Assembly (NCBI GenBank): GCA_018065365.1
Contig: JAGHTH010000187.1
Location: 1-5,591 of the forward strand
Reading direction: 5' to 3'
Length of the DNA stretch: 5,591 bases
Source of the DNA: Candidatus Coliplasma caballi
GTDB lineage: Bacteria > Bacillota > Clostridia > Oscillospirales > CAG-382
Shown here piece by piece: positions 1-5,446 of this stretch; position 1 is the stretch's first letter; each line of letters opens with the position of its first letter. The notes under the pieces were generated by a model. It was not told the origin of the DNA, searched no databases, and saw nothing but the letters and a program-made list of their open reading frames with translations. The position numbers and the translations under genes are program-made.

Positions 1-1218
1 CATGTGTACGCACACTTCGTTGATACATCCGCCGCCGTATTGCTGCGTCTGCATCACGCGCGAAGCCCATTTTTTGTTTTTGGTGAACAGATAGAGCGCG
101 AGCGGGTGTTCCCTCTCCGCGACGACGGAAAGCAGCGCGTCGGCTTCCCCGTCCTCAAACGGAACGACGGGAAGCAACGGGCAGAACAGTTCCTTTTGGA
201 CGATCGGATCGTCTTTGTCGATCGGGTACAGCACGGTCGGAGAGAAGCGGCGCGACGCCGGATCGCCCGTTCCGCCGAACACCGTTTTGTCCCGGTATTC
301 CGCCGCGAGCGTTTCGCATTTTCGGTAGGCGGCGTCGTTGATCAGCGAGGGGTATTCGGGATTGCGTTCGGGCTCGTTTCCGATCTGCCGGCGGAATTCT
401 TCGCAAAGCAGTCCGACAAACTTTTCCGCGACCTCGCGCGCGACGGCGATCTGGTTGACGTTGATGCAGATCTGCCCGGCGTTGCAGAGTTTGAAAAAGG
501 CGATCTTGCGCGCGGCGTCCCGAAGATCCGCGTCGGCGCGGACGATACACCAGTTCCCCGTTTCGCCGCCGAGTTCCAGCGCGACGGGCGTCAGATTGTC
601 CGCCGCCGCGGCAAGCACGTGCTTTCCGACCGCCGGAGAGCCGGTATAGAAGATCTTGTCAAACCGCTCGGCAAGCAGCAGATCGGCGGTTTCGTGTCCG
701 CCGTCGATCAGCGTAACGAACGACGGATCGAACGTTTCTCCGATCATTGCTTTCAGCACTTCGGTGCAATGCTTCGACTTGGAACTCGTTTTCAGCACCG
801 CGGTATTGCCGCCGGCGATGCTCGCCGCAAGCACGCCGAGCGTCAGCAGGATCGGGAAATTGAACGGGCTGATGATCAGCGTAACGCCGTAGGGCATTTG
901 ATAGACTTTCGTCGTCATGCTCGGGAAGCACATCAGTCCGCTGAAATGGGTTTCCGGCTTTGCCCAGCGGCGCAGACCGCGGATCGTTTCGTTGATCTCA
1001 ACGACGACCGGCCCGATGTCGCACAGATACGCTTCGACCGTGCTTCTGCCGAGGTCTTTTTGCAGCGCGTCTTCAAACCGTTCCTCATAGGCAAGCACGG
1101 CGGTTTTTAACTTTTTGAGTGCCGCGATCCGCGTTTTTACGGGCAAAGTCGCGCCCGTGCGGAAATACGCGCGCTGTGCTTCGACGACGGCGTGAAGTTC
1201 CTGCTTTTCGTGTTCCAT
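1..1218 (-). CDS. Aldehyde dehydrogenase, class 3-like (C-terminus cut by window edge)
   Basis: NAD(P)-dependent oxidation of an aldehyde to the acid; cytoplasmic, with no signal peptide or membrane segment seen. 406 codons are present and the frame is still open at base 1; class 3 ALDHs are about 455-460 residues, so roughly 50 are missing. Family motifs appear in order: SPFNFP with the oxyanion Asn at 120, VLKTSS with the cofactor-binding Lys at 143, YTGSPAVGK at 191-199, LELGG with the general-base Glu at 215, NAGQIC with the catalytic Cys at 251, KELFCP near 342-347 (usually E-I/L-F-G-P), and GGGCINE near 395-401. All catalytic residues are present. Oddly, the usual LELGGKSP reads LELGGETGN, and the usual G of EIFGP is Cys. 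The ATG at 1218 is preceded by a purine-rich GGAAAGGAAA ribosome site. It is last in the operon, 32 bases after the glycosylase gene, with a weak terminator between them. The substrate cannot be told from sequence. Confidence 0.93.
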   Translation of the reverse strand, partial: MEHEKQELHAVVEAQRAYFRTGATLPVKTRIAALKKLKTAVLAYEERFEDALQKDLGRSTVEAYLCDIGPVVVEINETIRGLRRWAKPETHFSGLMCFPSMTTKVYQMPYGVTLIISPFNFPILLTLGVLAASIAGGNTAVLKTSSKSKHCTEVLKAMIGETFDPSFVTLIDGGHETADLLLAERFDKIFYTGSPAVGKHVLAAAADNLTPVALELGGETGNWCIVRADADLRDAARKIAFFKLCNAGQICINVNQIAVAREVAEKFVGLLCEEFRRQIGNEPERNPEYPSLINDAAYRKCETLAAEYRDKTVFGGTGDPASRRFSPTVLYPIDKDDPIVQKELFCPLLPVVPFEDGEADALLSVVAEREHPLALYLFTKNKKWASRVMQTQQYGGGCINEVCVHM

Positions 1219-1239
1219 AGTCGTGTTTCCTTTCCTACG

Positions 1240-1260
1240 AAAAAAGCCCGTCAACGAGCT
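1240..1260 (-). terminator. Weak intrinsic terminator at the end of the glycosylase gene
   Basis: Read on the minus strand, AGCTCG-TTGA-CGGGCT forms a six-base-pair stem (one G-T wobble) with a TTGA loop, followed directly by a run of T (six T in all, the first inside the stem). The glycosylase stop codon TGA lies in the loop and closing base. The stem is short, so it may only attenuate transcription and lower aldehyde dehydrogenase expression relative to the three genes before it. Confidence 0.45.
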
Positions 1261-1736
1261 TCTTTCCGAATGATTTTCCATGCGTCGATCAGCTTTTCGA
1301 CCGACCACGCCGCGTTGGCGGGGCTGGTCGAGGGGAGCGTAAGCATGGGAACGTTCGTGGTCTTTTCAAGGAATTGCTTGTAATACCGTTCCGCCGTCTT
1401 GCCGTTTACGAAAATCGTTTCGATTTTTGCGTTTTTCAGGATGACGGAGAGGTCGTTCGGTTTTACGTTTTTGATCGTGTTGTCGGCGCTTCCCGTGATC
1501 TCGCAGGATTCGATCACATCCCACACGGCGACGCGATTGCGCAGAAGAAACGCTCTCTTTTCTTCCACGGTCTGCGGAACGGGCTCGCCGAACACAGCCG
1601 CCGTAACGGTCCAGAAGCGGTTCCTCGGATGTCCGTAAAAGAACCCTTGCTCGCGGGATTTGACCGAAGGAAAACTGCCCAAGATCAAAACGCGGGAATT
1701 TTCGTCAGACACGGGCGGGATCGGATGCGTCAGCAT
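1251..1736 (-). CDS. DNA-deoxyinosine glycosylase (hypoxanthine-DNA glycosylase, UDG superfamily)
   Basis: Base-excision repair enzyme that removes hypoxanthine, the deamination product of adenine, from DNA. It is 161 residues, the usual size for this single-domain family. Motif 1 is LILGSFPSVKSREQG at 17-31, followed by FFYGHPRNRFW at 32-42. The Asn at 39 in the HPRNRFW segment lies where the family is reported to carry an important active-site Asn. The C-terminal motif is LPSTSPANA (about 133-141), which replaces the HPSPLS type of family 1 UDGs. These features fit the family 6 (HDG) group rather than classical uracil glycosylases. Its ATG overlaps the esterase stop in an ATGCTGA arrangement (7 bases shared), so translation is probably coupled. 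A Shine-Dalgarno AAAAGGAA sits inside the end of the esterase gene. No operon partner is an obvious repair protein. Confidence 0.92.
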   Translation of the reverse strand: MLTHPIPPVSDENSRVLILGSFPSVKSREQGFFYGHPRNRFWTVTAAVFGEPVPQTVEEKRAFLLRNRVAVWDVIESCEITGSADNTIKNVKPNDLSVILKNAKIETIFVNGKTAERYYKQFLEKTTNVPMLTLPSTSPANAAWSVEKLIDAWKIIRKEAR

Positions 1737-2836
1737 GGCATTCCTTTTCCGTCCAACAGGTCGCGGATGATCGGCGTCAATACGTTCGCGACAGTGTAGA
1801 AGCCGAGGTCGGTCGGGTGTGTGCCGTCCACGGTCATCTCGTAAATGTCCTTGTCGCCGAACAGTTTGTTCCCGTCGAAGAAGTAAAGGTTTTTGTCCGT
1901 TTTGCTCTGCTCTTCGACAAAGTCGCGCATGAACTTCAGCGTGCGTGCGCGCAGGGCGACGAACTCTTTGATGAACAGATCGACCGTGAACGGATGCTTG
2001 GAAAGGATCAAAATCGGCGTGTCGGGATAGCCGGCGCGGATATTGGCGACCAACTGATCCATATATTTTTCAAGCGTACCCGGTCTGCCGCCGTTGCTGT
2101 CGTAATCGAGGATGAACAGTTTGACGTCGGGGATCGCGCGCAGGTATTCGCCCATGACGGGCTCGCCCAATCCCGAGCCGGAAAACCCGAGATTCACGAA
2201 TTCCATATCGAGACGGCGGCTCACGATGTTGGTGTAGGACATTCCGGGACGGGAAGCGCAGCCGCCCTGCGTCGTGGAAGTTCCGTAAACGACGAGTTTT
2301 CCCTCGCGCGAACGGGCGCAGGGTGTTTCCAGCGTCGCGTCGGCATCCAGACCGATGAGGATCTCGCCCAATTCTTCGTACAAAGGCAGGTTAATCAAAA
2401 TCTCTTTGTCTTCTTTGTCATCGGCGCGAAACACGACCGTTTCGTATTCGGTGGCGGGCTCGTTGAATTTTGTCACGCCGGAGAACAGATATTCCGGATC
2501 GCAGGCACGTTTATAGTACAGATCGGCGCCCTGCTGACCGCAGGCGGTCATGTGGGACATCTGATAGTCGCCGAGGTTTTTCATCCGCAGCGTGATCTGC
2601 GCGGAGTTCGTGCGGAAGCGGATCATACCGCCGGAGGGCTGTCTCATCAGCCAGAAGACTGCCTCGCTGACCTTTCCGCCGCAATCGTCGGGAAGGCGGT
2701 GGTAGTTGCCGTTTTGCCGAAACCACGGAAGTCCTTCGATGACGAAAGCGGGATTCGTTTTCGGATCAAAAAAGCAAACGTTGCCTTCCGCGGCGACGGG
2801 CGCCATATTTTTATCGTAGGTTTCTAATTTTCCCAT
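1730..2836 (-). CDS. SGNH/GDSL-type esterase with N-terminal GxDLY domain
   Basis: Predicted serine esterase/acylhydrolase of 368 residues. The N-terminal half (about 1-175) is a beta-rich domain carrying GADLY at 103-107, the signature of the GxDLY module found before GDSL_3-type lipases. The C-terminal half (about 179-365) is the SGNH fold: block I LVVYGTSTTQGG with the nucleophile Ser at 187, block II NLGFSGSG with Gly at 217, block III LDYDSNGG with Asn at 248, and block V VDGTHPTDLG with Asp at 337 and His at 340. The catalytic set is complete. No signal peptide is visible, so it is probably cytoplasmic. Relatives are generally thought to deacylate or deacetylate small glycosides or sugars, but the substrate is unknown here. 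The ATG at 2836 follows a GGGGGGAG ribosome site, 19 bases after the PHP gene stop. The gene end overlaps the start of the glycosylase gene. Confidence 0.92.
   Translation of the reverse strand: MGKLETYDKNMAPVAAEGNVCFFDPKTNPAFVIEGLPWFRQNGNYHRLPDDCGGKVSEAVFWLMRQPSGGMIRFRTNSAQITLRMKNLGDYQMSHMTACGQQGADLYYKRACDPEYLFSGVTKFNEPATEYETVVFRADDKEDKEILINLPLYEELGEILIGLDADATLETPCARSREGKLVVYGTSTTQGGCASRPGMSYTNIVSRRLDMEFVNLGFSGSGLGEPVMGEYLRAIPDVKLFILDYDSNGGRPGTLEKYMDQLVANIRAGYPDTPILILSKHPFTVDLFIKEFVALRARTLKFMRDFVEEQSKTDKNLYFFDGNKLFGDKDIYEMTVDGTHPTDLGFYTVANVLTPIIRDLLDGKGMPC
1741..1748 (-). promoter_or_regulatory. Ribosome binding site of the glycosylase gene, inside the esterase gene
   Basis: AAAAGGAA on the minus strand, about 4-5 bases before the ATG at 1736. 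It lies within the last codons of the upstream esterase gene. It supports this ATG as the start and shows that the overlapping arrangement is real, not a frame error. Confidence 0.7.
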
Positions 2837-2855
2837 GCTGCTCTCCCCCCGCTTT

Positions 2856-3875
2856 TTACAGGTTCCAAAACGCGTTGGAATACGCGCACTTTCCGTGATC
2901 GTCCATGACGGTTACGCGCGCGTAGCCGTCCAGTTCGTCGAGCGTGAAAACCGCTTCGCTCACGAGTTTCCCCTGCATCGAGAGGTCTGCCATTCTGGTA
3001 CGGCGCGCCTGCGTCGTGCAGATGATCCGGGCGGCAGGAGAGGTCGTGATGTGCAGTTCTTTGGTGTCCTCGTCGTACCACAGCGTTTTGATCTCCGGGC
3101 CCTCGGAAGCGTAAAATTCGCCGTTTTTCAATGCCGAAGCGATCGCGGAATAGGTCAGTTCTTTCGCTTTGATCATCGTATAGCCGCCAAACCGGTCGCA
3201 TTTCGGATCGGTGGTCGGGCATTGCTGGTGGTTGTCGTCCGCCGCGATGCAGTAAATCTGCTTGCCCTGGCGGAGCAGATCGTCGTACGCGGCGTTGTTG
3301 TGTTCCAAATAGCCCTCGACCAGACAGCCGGTATTGATGATCTCCAGCGCGTCCATGCCGACGTACTTGCTGTACTGCTCGTAGTTTTCCAAAGACCACG
3401 TCGGGTGGTTGTAGGTTACGAAAAAGCCGTTTTCTTTGCCGAGCCGGATCACGTCGTTGACGCAGTCGGCGTTATAAGCGCGCAGATAGTCGGGCTTGGT
3501 CGGATCGAATTGCACCTGGTCGCGATACTCTTTGTTTCTGCCGTACAAATATTCTGTTCGATGCCAAGCGGGCTGGATCAGGTTGTGTTCGTCCAGCGCG
3601 ATCAGGCAAAGGTGGCAGCACTTCGTCAACGCCCACGGTTTATTGAATTCGCCCACGGCAAACTCAAAGCCGTTGAGCGCCACAAAGGTGTCGTCGGTCA
3701 GATCGTTATGCGGCAGCAGAACGTCGTGATCCGTGTACGCCACGACGGAATAGCCGGCCTCTTTGTAGGTTTCTTTGATCTCGGCGGGAGTTCCTCTGCC
3801 GTCGGAACAGGTCGTATGGCAATGCAGGTTTGCTTTGTAAAAGTTCCCGTTTTCCGGGAGTAAATAACGGATCAT
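2856..3875 (-). CDS. PHP-domain metallohydrolase (CehA/McbA-like)
   Basis: Predicted metal-dependent phosphoesterase or related hydrolase of the polymerase-and-histidinol-phosphatase (PHP) superfamily, 339 residues, cytoplasmic. All the usual metal-ligand motifs can be seen: NLHCHTTCSDG (His18, His20, Asp25), YTDHD (His50), NGFEF (Glu71), CCHLCLIAL (His88), TYNHPTW (His157), and AADDNH (Asp214, His216). A beta-rich C-terminal region of about 90 residues follows (from about 250; GPEIKTLWYDEDTKELHI onward), as is common in this subgroup. It is the first gene of the operon and has two good promoters and an AGAGGAAA ribosome site in front of the ATG at 3875. The esterase gene follows after 19 bases, and a PHP protein beside an SGNH hydrolase suggests a joint catabolic role. 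The substrate is unknown. It is not a DNA polymerase PHP domain, because no polymerase region is attached. Confidence 0.92.
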   Translation of the reverse strand: MIRYLLPENGNFYKANLHCHTTCSDGRGTPAEIKETYKEAGYSVVAYTDHDVLLPHNDLTDDTFVALNGFEFAVGEFNKPWALTKCCHLCLIALDEHNLIQPAWHRTEYLYGRNKEYRDQVQFDPTKPDYLRAYNADCVNDVIRLGKENGFFVTYNHPTWSLENYEQYSKYVGMDALEIINTGCLVEGYLEHNNAAYDDLLRQGKQIYCIAADDNHQQCPTTDPKCDRFGGYTMIKAKELTYSAIASALKNGEFYASEGPEIKTLWYDEDTKELHITTSPAARIICTTQARRTRMADLSMQGKLVSEAVFTLDELDGYARVTVMDDHGKCAYSNAFWNL

Positions 3876-3922
3876 GACGGTTTCCTCTTTTTTGTGAAAT
3901 GAAGTTCGTTTTCTTTGCGTAC

Positions 3923-3951
3923 AGTATAGCAGATGCGTTGCCGTTTGTCAA
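3923..3951 (-). promoter_or_regulatory. Strong sigma-A promoter of the PHP-esterase-glycosylase-ALDH operon
   Basis: On the minus strand the -35 box is a perfect TTGACA (3946-3951), followed by a 17-base spacer and a -10 box TATACT (3923-3928) preceded by TGC. The expected transcription start is near 3916, which gives a leader of about 40 bases ending in the PHP gene's ribosome site. It lies downstream of the riboswitch and its hairpin, so transcripts from here do not contain the aptamer. Confidence 0.82.
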
Positions 3952-3984
3952 TCGTTTTTGCGTCCGATCCGACGACAGAAACAT

Positions 3985-4013
3985 ATTATAGTGCATTTTA
4001 ATCGGTTTGTCAT
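3985..4013 (-). promoter_or_regulatory. Second, upstream promoter of the same operon
   Basis: On the minus strand ATGACA (4008-4013, five of six to consensus), a 17-base spacer and a perfect TATAAT (3985-3990). It lies about 62 bases upstream of the first promoter and 25 bases after the terminator-like hairpin. The tandem arrangement points to an operon expressed at good level independently of read-through. Confidence 0.6.
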
Positions 4014-4038
4014 CACCAATATTTTCCGAATATAAAAT

Positions 4039-4079
4039 AACAATGGAGAGCTATCGATAACGATAAAATCTCCATTGTT
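4039..4079 (-). terminator. Terminator-like hairpin between the riboswitch and the operon (possibly bidirectional)
   Basis: An 11-base-pair perfect inverted repeat (AACAATGGAGA with TCTCCATTGTT) encloses a further five-pair stem (TATCG with CGATA) and a four-base loop, separated by a small internal loop. On the minus strand it is followed by ATTTTATATT, a moderate U tract. On the plus strand it is followed by TTTTCTTTT, a somewhat better one, although no plus-strand gene is seen that would need it. Its position fits the 3' end of the riboswitch transcript. Whether c-di-GMP controls this hairpin is not evident: I see no segment of the aptamer complementary to its 5' arm. Confidence 0.6.
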
Positions 4080-4092
4080 TTCTTTTGGTTCA

Positions 4093-4120
4093 AGTGATGT
4101 GTTTTATCGAAAACACCACT
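4093..4120 (-). other. Stable hairpin in the riboswitch transcript, not a terminator
   Basis: AGTG + GTGTTTT pairs with AAAACAC + CACT around a CGAT loop, with a two-base AT bulge on the 3' side: 11 pairs in all. No T run follows on either strand, so it is not an intrinsic terminator. It lies between the aptamer and the terminator-like hairpin and could be part of the expression platform or simply protect the RNA. Confidence 0.5.
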
Positions 4121-4128
4121 ATATTAGA

Positions 4129-4138
4129 AATAGCCCAC
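4129..4138 (-). promoter_or_regulatory. Switching segment of the riboswitch (alternative pairing strand)
   Basis: The minus-strand segment GUGGGCUAUU has two possible partners. GUGGGC (4138-4133) can pair with GCCCAC (4235-4230) directly outside P1, which would extend and stabilise the aptamer. GGCUAUU (4135-4129) can pair with AAUAGCC (4224-4218), which contains the proposed ligand-binding G and would break the aptamer. The two pairings share bases 4133-4135 and exclude each other. The base complementarity is seen; its use as the switch is inference. Confidence 0.45.
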
Positions 4139-4144
4139 TATGAA

Positions 4145-4229
4145 AATCAAAGTGCAACTGGCTGGCGTTCTATTCAAAGGCCCCTATAGCTTTCCGTCGC
4201 AGGCTTTCGCCTGTTTTGGCTATTCAATT
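4145..4229 (-). promoter_or_regulatory. Cyclic di-GMP-I (GEMM-I) riboswitch aptamer
   Basis: Read 5'-3' on the minus strand, the 85-base element has: P1 AAUUGAA (4229-4223) with UUUGAUU (4151-4145); a GCCAAAA joining strand; a five-pair hairpin CAGGC-GAAA-GCCUG (4213-4200) with the typical GAAA tetraloop; the hallmark GACGGAAAGCUAUAGGGGCC (consensus GACGCAAAGC...GGG); and the closing GCCAGCCAGUUGC. By alignment to the Vibrio Vc2 aptamer from memory, G20 (base 4220) and C92 (4154), which contact the ligand, are kept. The 21-46 pair is swapped from G-C to C-G (4219 with 4195), a compensatory change that supports the fold. G20 rather than A argues for c-di-GMP over 3',3'-cGAMP. The usual tetraloop-receptor sequence (CCUAA...UAUGG) is not canonical here. 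A promoter lies about 70 bases before it. Confidence 0.8.
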
Positions 4230-4298
4230 GTGGGCAGCGGGATCACTTCCCTGCGCTATCGGTCGGACGCAGATCATGATTCTTTTGCTTTCACGATT

Positions 4299-4327
4299 AT
4301 TGCAGCATGTACTTACAATTTTGTCAA
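4299..4327 (-). promoter_or_regulatory. Promoter of the riboswitch transcript
   Basis: On the minus strand a perfect -35 TTGACA (4322-4327), a 17-base spacer and a -10 of TGCAAT (4299-4304, four of six) extended by TGC. An overlapping AATAAT is an alternative -10 at a longer spacing. The start would fall near 4292, giving a leader of about 63 bases before P1. That leader can form two hairpins: CUGCG with CGCAG, and GGGA-AGUGA-UCCC. Confidence 0.62.
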
Positions 4328-4410
4328 GAGGTTTTTCAAAAAAAGCGCTTCATAATTGTTGATTTTATGTGAATAAGTGCAGGATTGTTTCCCGCTTTGG
4401 CGTTTTTGCC

Positions 4411-5409
4411 TCAATTATGTCTGCAAAGGATGTCGTGATTGACCGTTTTGTAGAAATAGCGCTGTGCTTCGTCAAAATTCGACGTGATGCCGAGGATCCA
4501 CATCAATTTTGCGAACGCCGACTCGGTGGTCATGTCGTGCGCTTCCAGCACTTTGAGGTTGTTCTTGACCTGCGCGCCGACTTTATAGACCGAGAGGTCG
4601 CTCCCCTCGTTTGCGACCTGCGTCGTCATGACGATCAGTTTTCCGCGCTCGCTCGCCTGTTTGATCTGCTCGTAGTAGTCCGAATATTCCGGCAGACCGC
4701 CGACGCCGAAAGACTCGATGACCAATCCGTCGTACTGCTCGATCAAACTTTGCAAGATCTCGTTGCGCAGTCCGGGGACGAATTTCAGCACGCCGACGTT
4801 GGGATTCAGGTAGTCGTAGAACGCCGGGGCGCCCGTTTTGTCTTCGCGGATGTAATGGATCATTTCGCCGTTCACGATTTTGGCGATCTCCGGGAAGTTG
4901 ATGCTTCCGAACGCGGCGTAGCTGCGGGAGTAGTTCTTCCGCGCGCGCGTTCCGGCGATCACGCTGCCGAAAAACACGAGCATCACGTCGTGGCTGTTCT
5001 CGTCGCAGGCGCAGACGAACGCGTCGGTCAGGTTGCGGATCGCGTCGGAGCCCGGCTCGTCGATCGGTTTCTGTGAGCCGGTCAGCACGATCGGCTTGCG
5101 GCTGTTCTGCAAAAGGTAACTCAAGCCGGAGGCGGTGTACGCCATAGTGTCCGTTCCGTGCGTGATCACGAAGCCGTCGTACGCGTCGTAGTTCCGCTGC
5201 ACCGTGTCGGCGAGTTTGAGCCAATGCCCCGGGCGGATATTCGTGGAATCGAGAAAGAGCGGCTGGATGCAGTCCACGTCGCAAAGTTCCTTGATGTACG
5301 GGCAATATTTCATCAAATCGTCGGCTTTCATTCCCGGCGAAAGTCCCTGCCCGTCGTCGCGGCTGCTGATCGTTCCGCCTGTGCCGATCATAAGTATCTT
5401 TTTCTTCAT
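4411..5409 (-). CDS. ansA: L-asparaginase, type I-like (cytoplasmic)
   Basis: Hydrolyses L-asparagine to L-aspartate and ammonia. From the chosen start it is 332 residues, the normal size. The first catalytic Thr is in MIGTGGTISS (Thr13) and the second in ITHGTDTMAYTASG (Thr86, Asp87); DSTNIRPGHW (from Asp54) supplies substrate contacts, and GTRARK (Lys158) completes the catalytic set. No signal peptide is present. The DST/SNI-x-P-x-HW pattern and LTGSQKPI match cytoplasmic type I enzymes more than periplasmic type II. The start is the ATG at 5409: a ribosome site AAAGGA ends nine bases before it. An ATG three codons upstream (5418) directly abuts that site with no spacing and is unlikely to be used. 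The gene follows the unknown upstream gene by 37 bases with no promoter seen, so the two are probably cotranscribed. Glutaminase or GatD-like activity is less likely. Confidence 0.92.
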   Translation of the reverse strand: MKKKILMIGTGGTISSRDDGQGLSPGMKADDLMKYCPYIKELCDVDCIQPLFLDSTNIRPGHWLKLADTVQRNYDAYDGFVITHGTDTMAYTASGLSYLLQNSRKPIVLTGSQKPIDEPGSDAIRNLTDAFVCACDENSHDVMLVFFGSVIAGTRARKNYSRSYAAFGSINFPEIAKIVNGEMIHYIREDKTGAPAFYDYLNPNVGVLKFVPGLRNEILQSLIEQYDGLVIESFGVGGLPEYSDYYEQIKQASERGKLIVMTTQVANEGSDLSVYKVGAQVKNNLKVLEAHDMTTESAFAKLMWILGITSNFDEAQRYFYKTVNHDILCRHN

Positions 5410-5418
5410 GGGTGTCAT

Positions 5419-5424
5419 TCCTTT
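5419..5424 (-). promoter_or_regulatory. Ribosome binding site that sets the asparaginase start
   Basis: AAAGGA on the minus strand. It is nine bases before the ATG at 5409 but immediately adjacent to the ATG at 5418. Normal spacing favours the inner ATG, so the protein begins MKKKILMIGTGGT. Confidence 0.65.
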
Positions 5425-5446
5425 CTTTTGTGAGAGGGTAAATGAT

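Larger units (their letters stand above)
3876..4410 (-). other. 535-base regulatory intergenic block without a protein gene
   Basis: This block separates the asparaginase gene from the PHP operon. In reading order it holds a short hairpin after the asparaginase stop (GCGGGA-AACAA-UCCUGC, about 4378-4394, no T run), a promoter, a two-hairpin leader, the c-di-GMP-I aptamer, the switching segment, a free hairpin, a terminator-like hairpin and two promoters. It is clearly more AT-rich than the flanking genes. The only open frame of any length is a 71-codon one on the plus strand, antisense to the aptamer, and it is not credible as a gene. Confidence 0.75.

Noticed and set aside
4..1110. Long plus-strand open frame, 368 codons
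   Set aside because: It is antisense to the aldehyde dehydrogenase, which has all family motifs. The translation is Arg/Asp/Gly/Phe-rich, as expected of a shadow frame in GC-rich coding DNA.
1817..3863. Two long plus-strand open frames (1817-2827 and 2835-3863)
   Set aside because: They are shadows of the esterase and PHP genes, with low-complexity Val/Arg/Phe-rich translation and no recognisable motif.
3706..3996. 96-codon minus-strand open frame crossing the PHP start and both promoters
   Set aside because: It runs through the -10 and -35 boxes and then overlaps the PHP gene in another frame. It has no ribosome site.
3996..4056. Short minus-strand open frame of about 20 codons starting within the terminator hairpin (MEILSLSIA...)
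   Set aside because: There is no real ribosome site and the start codon lies in the hairpin stem, so it is probably chance.
4039..4079. Inverted repeat as ends of a small mobile element (MITE)
   Set aside because: The arms lie only 19 bases apart, there is no target-site duplication, and a U-rich run follows. A terminator explains it better.
4242..4276. Leader hairpins as a second, tandem GEMM aptamer
   Set aside because: They lack the GAAA-capped stem and the GACGxAAAGC segment, so they are not a second copy.
4140..4355. 71-codon plus-strand open frame in the intergenic block
   Set aside because: It is exactly antisense to the riboswitch aptamer and promoter, has no ribosome site, and its composition is explained by the structured RNA on the other strand.
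4369..5076. 235-codon plus-strand open frame over the asparaginase
   Set aside because: It is antisense to a gene with a full set of asparaginase motifs; the Val/Arg/Asp-rich product is typical of a shadow.
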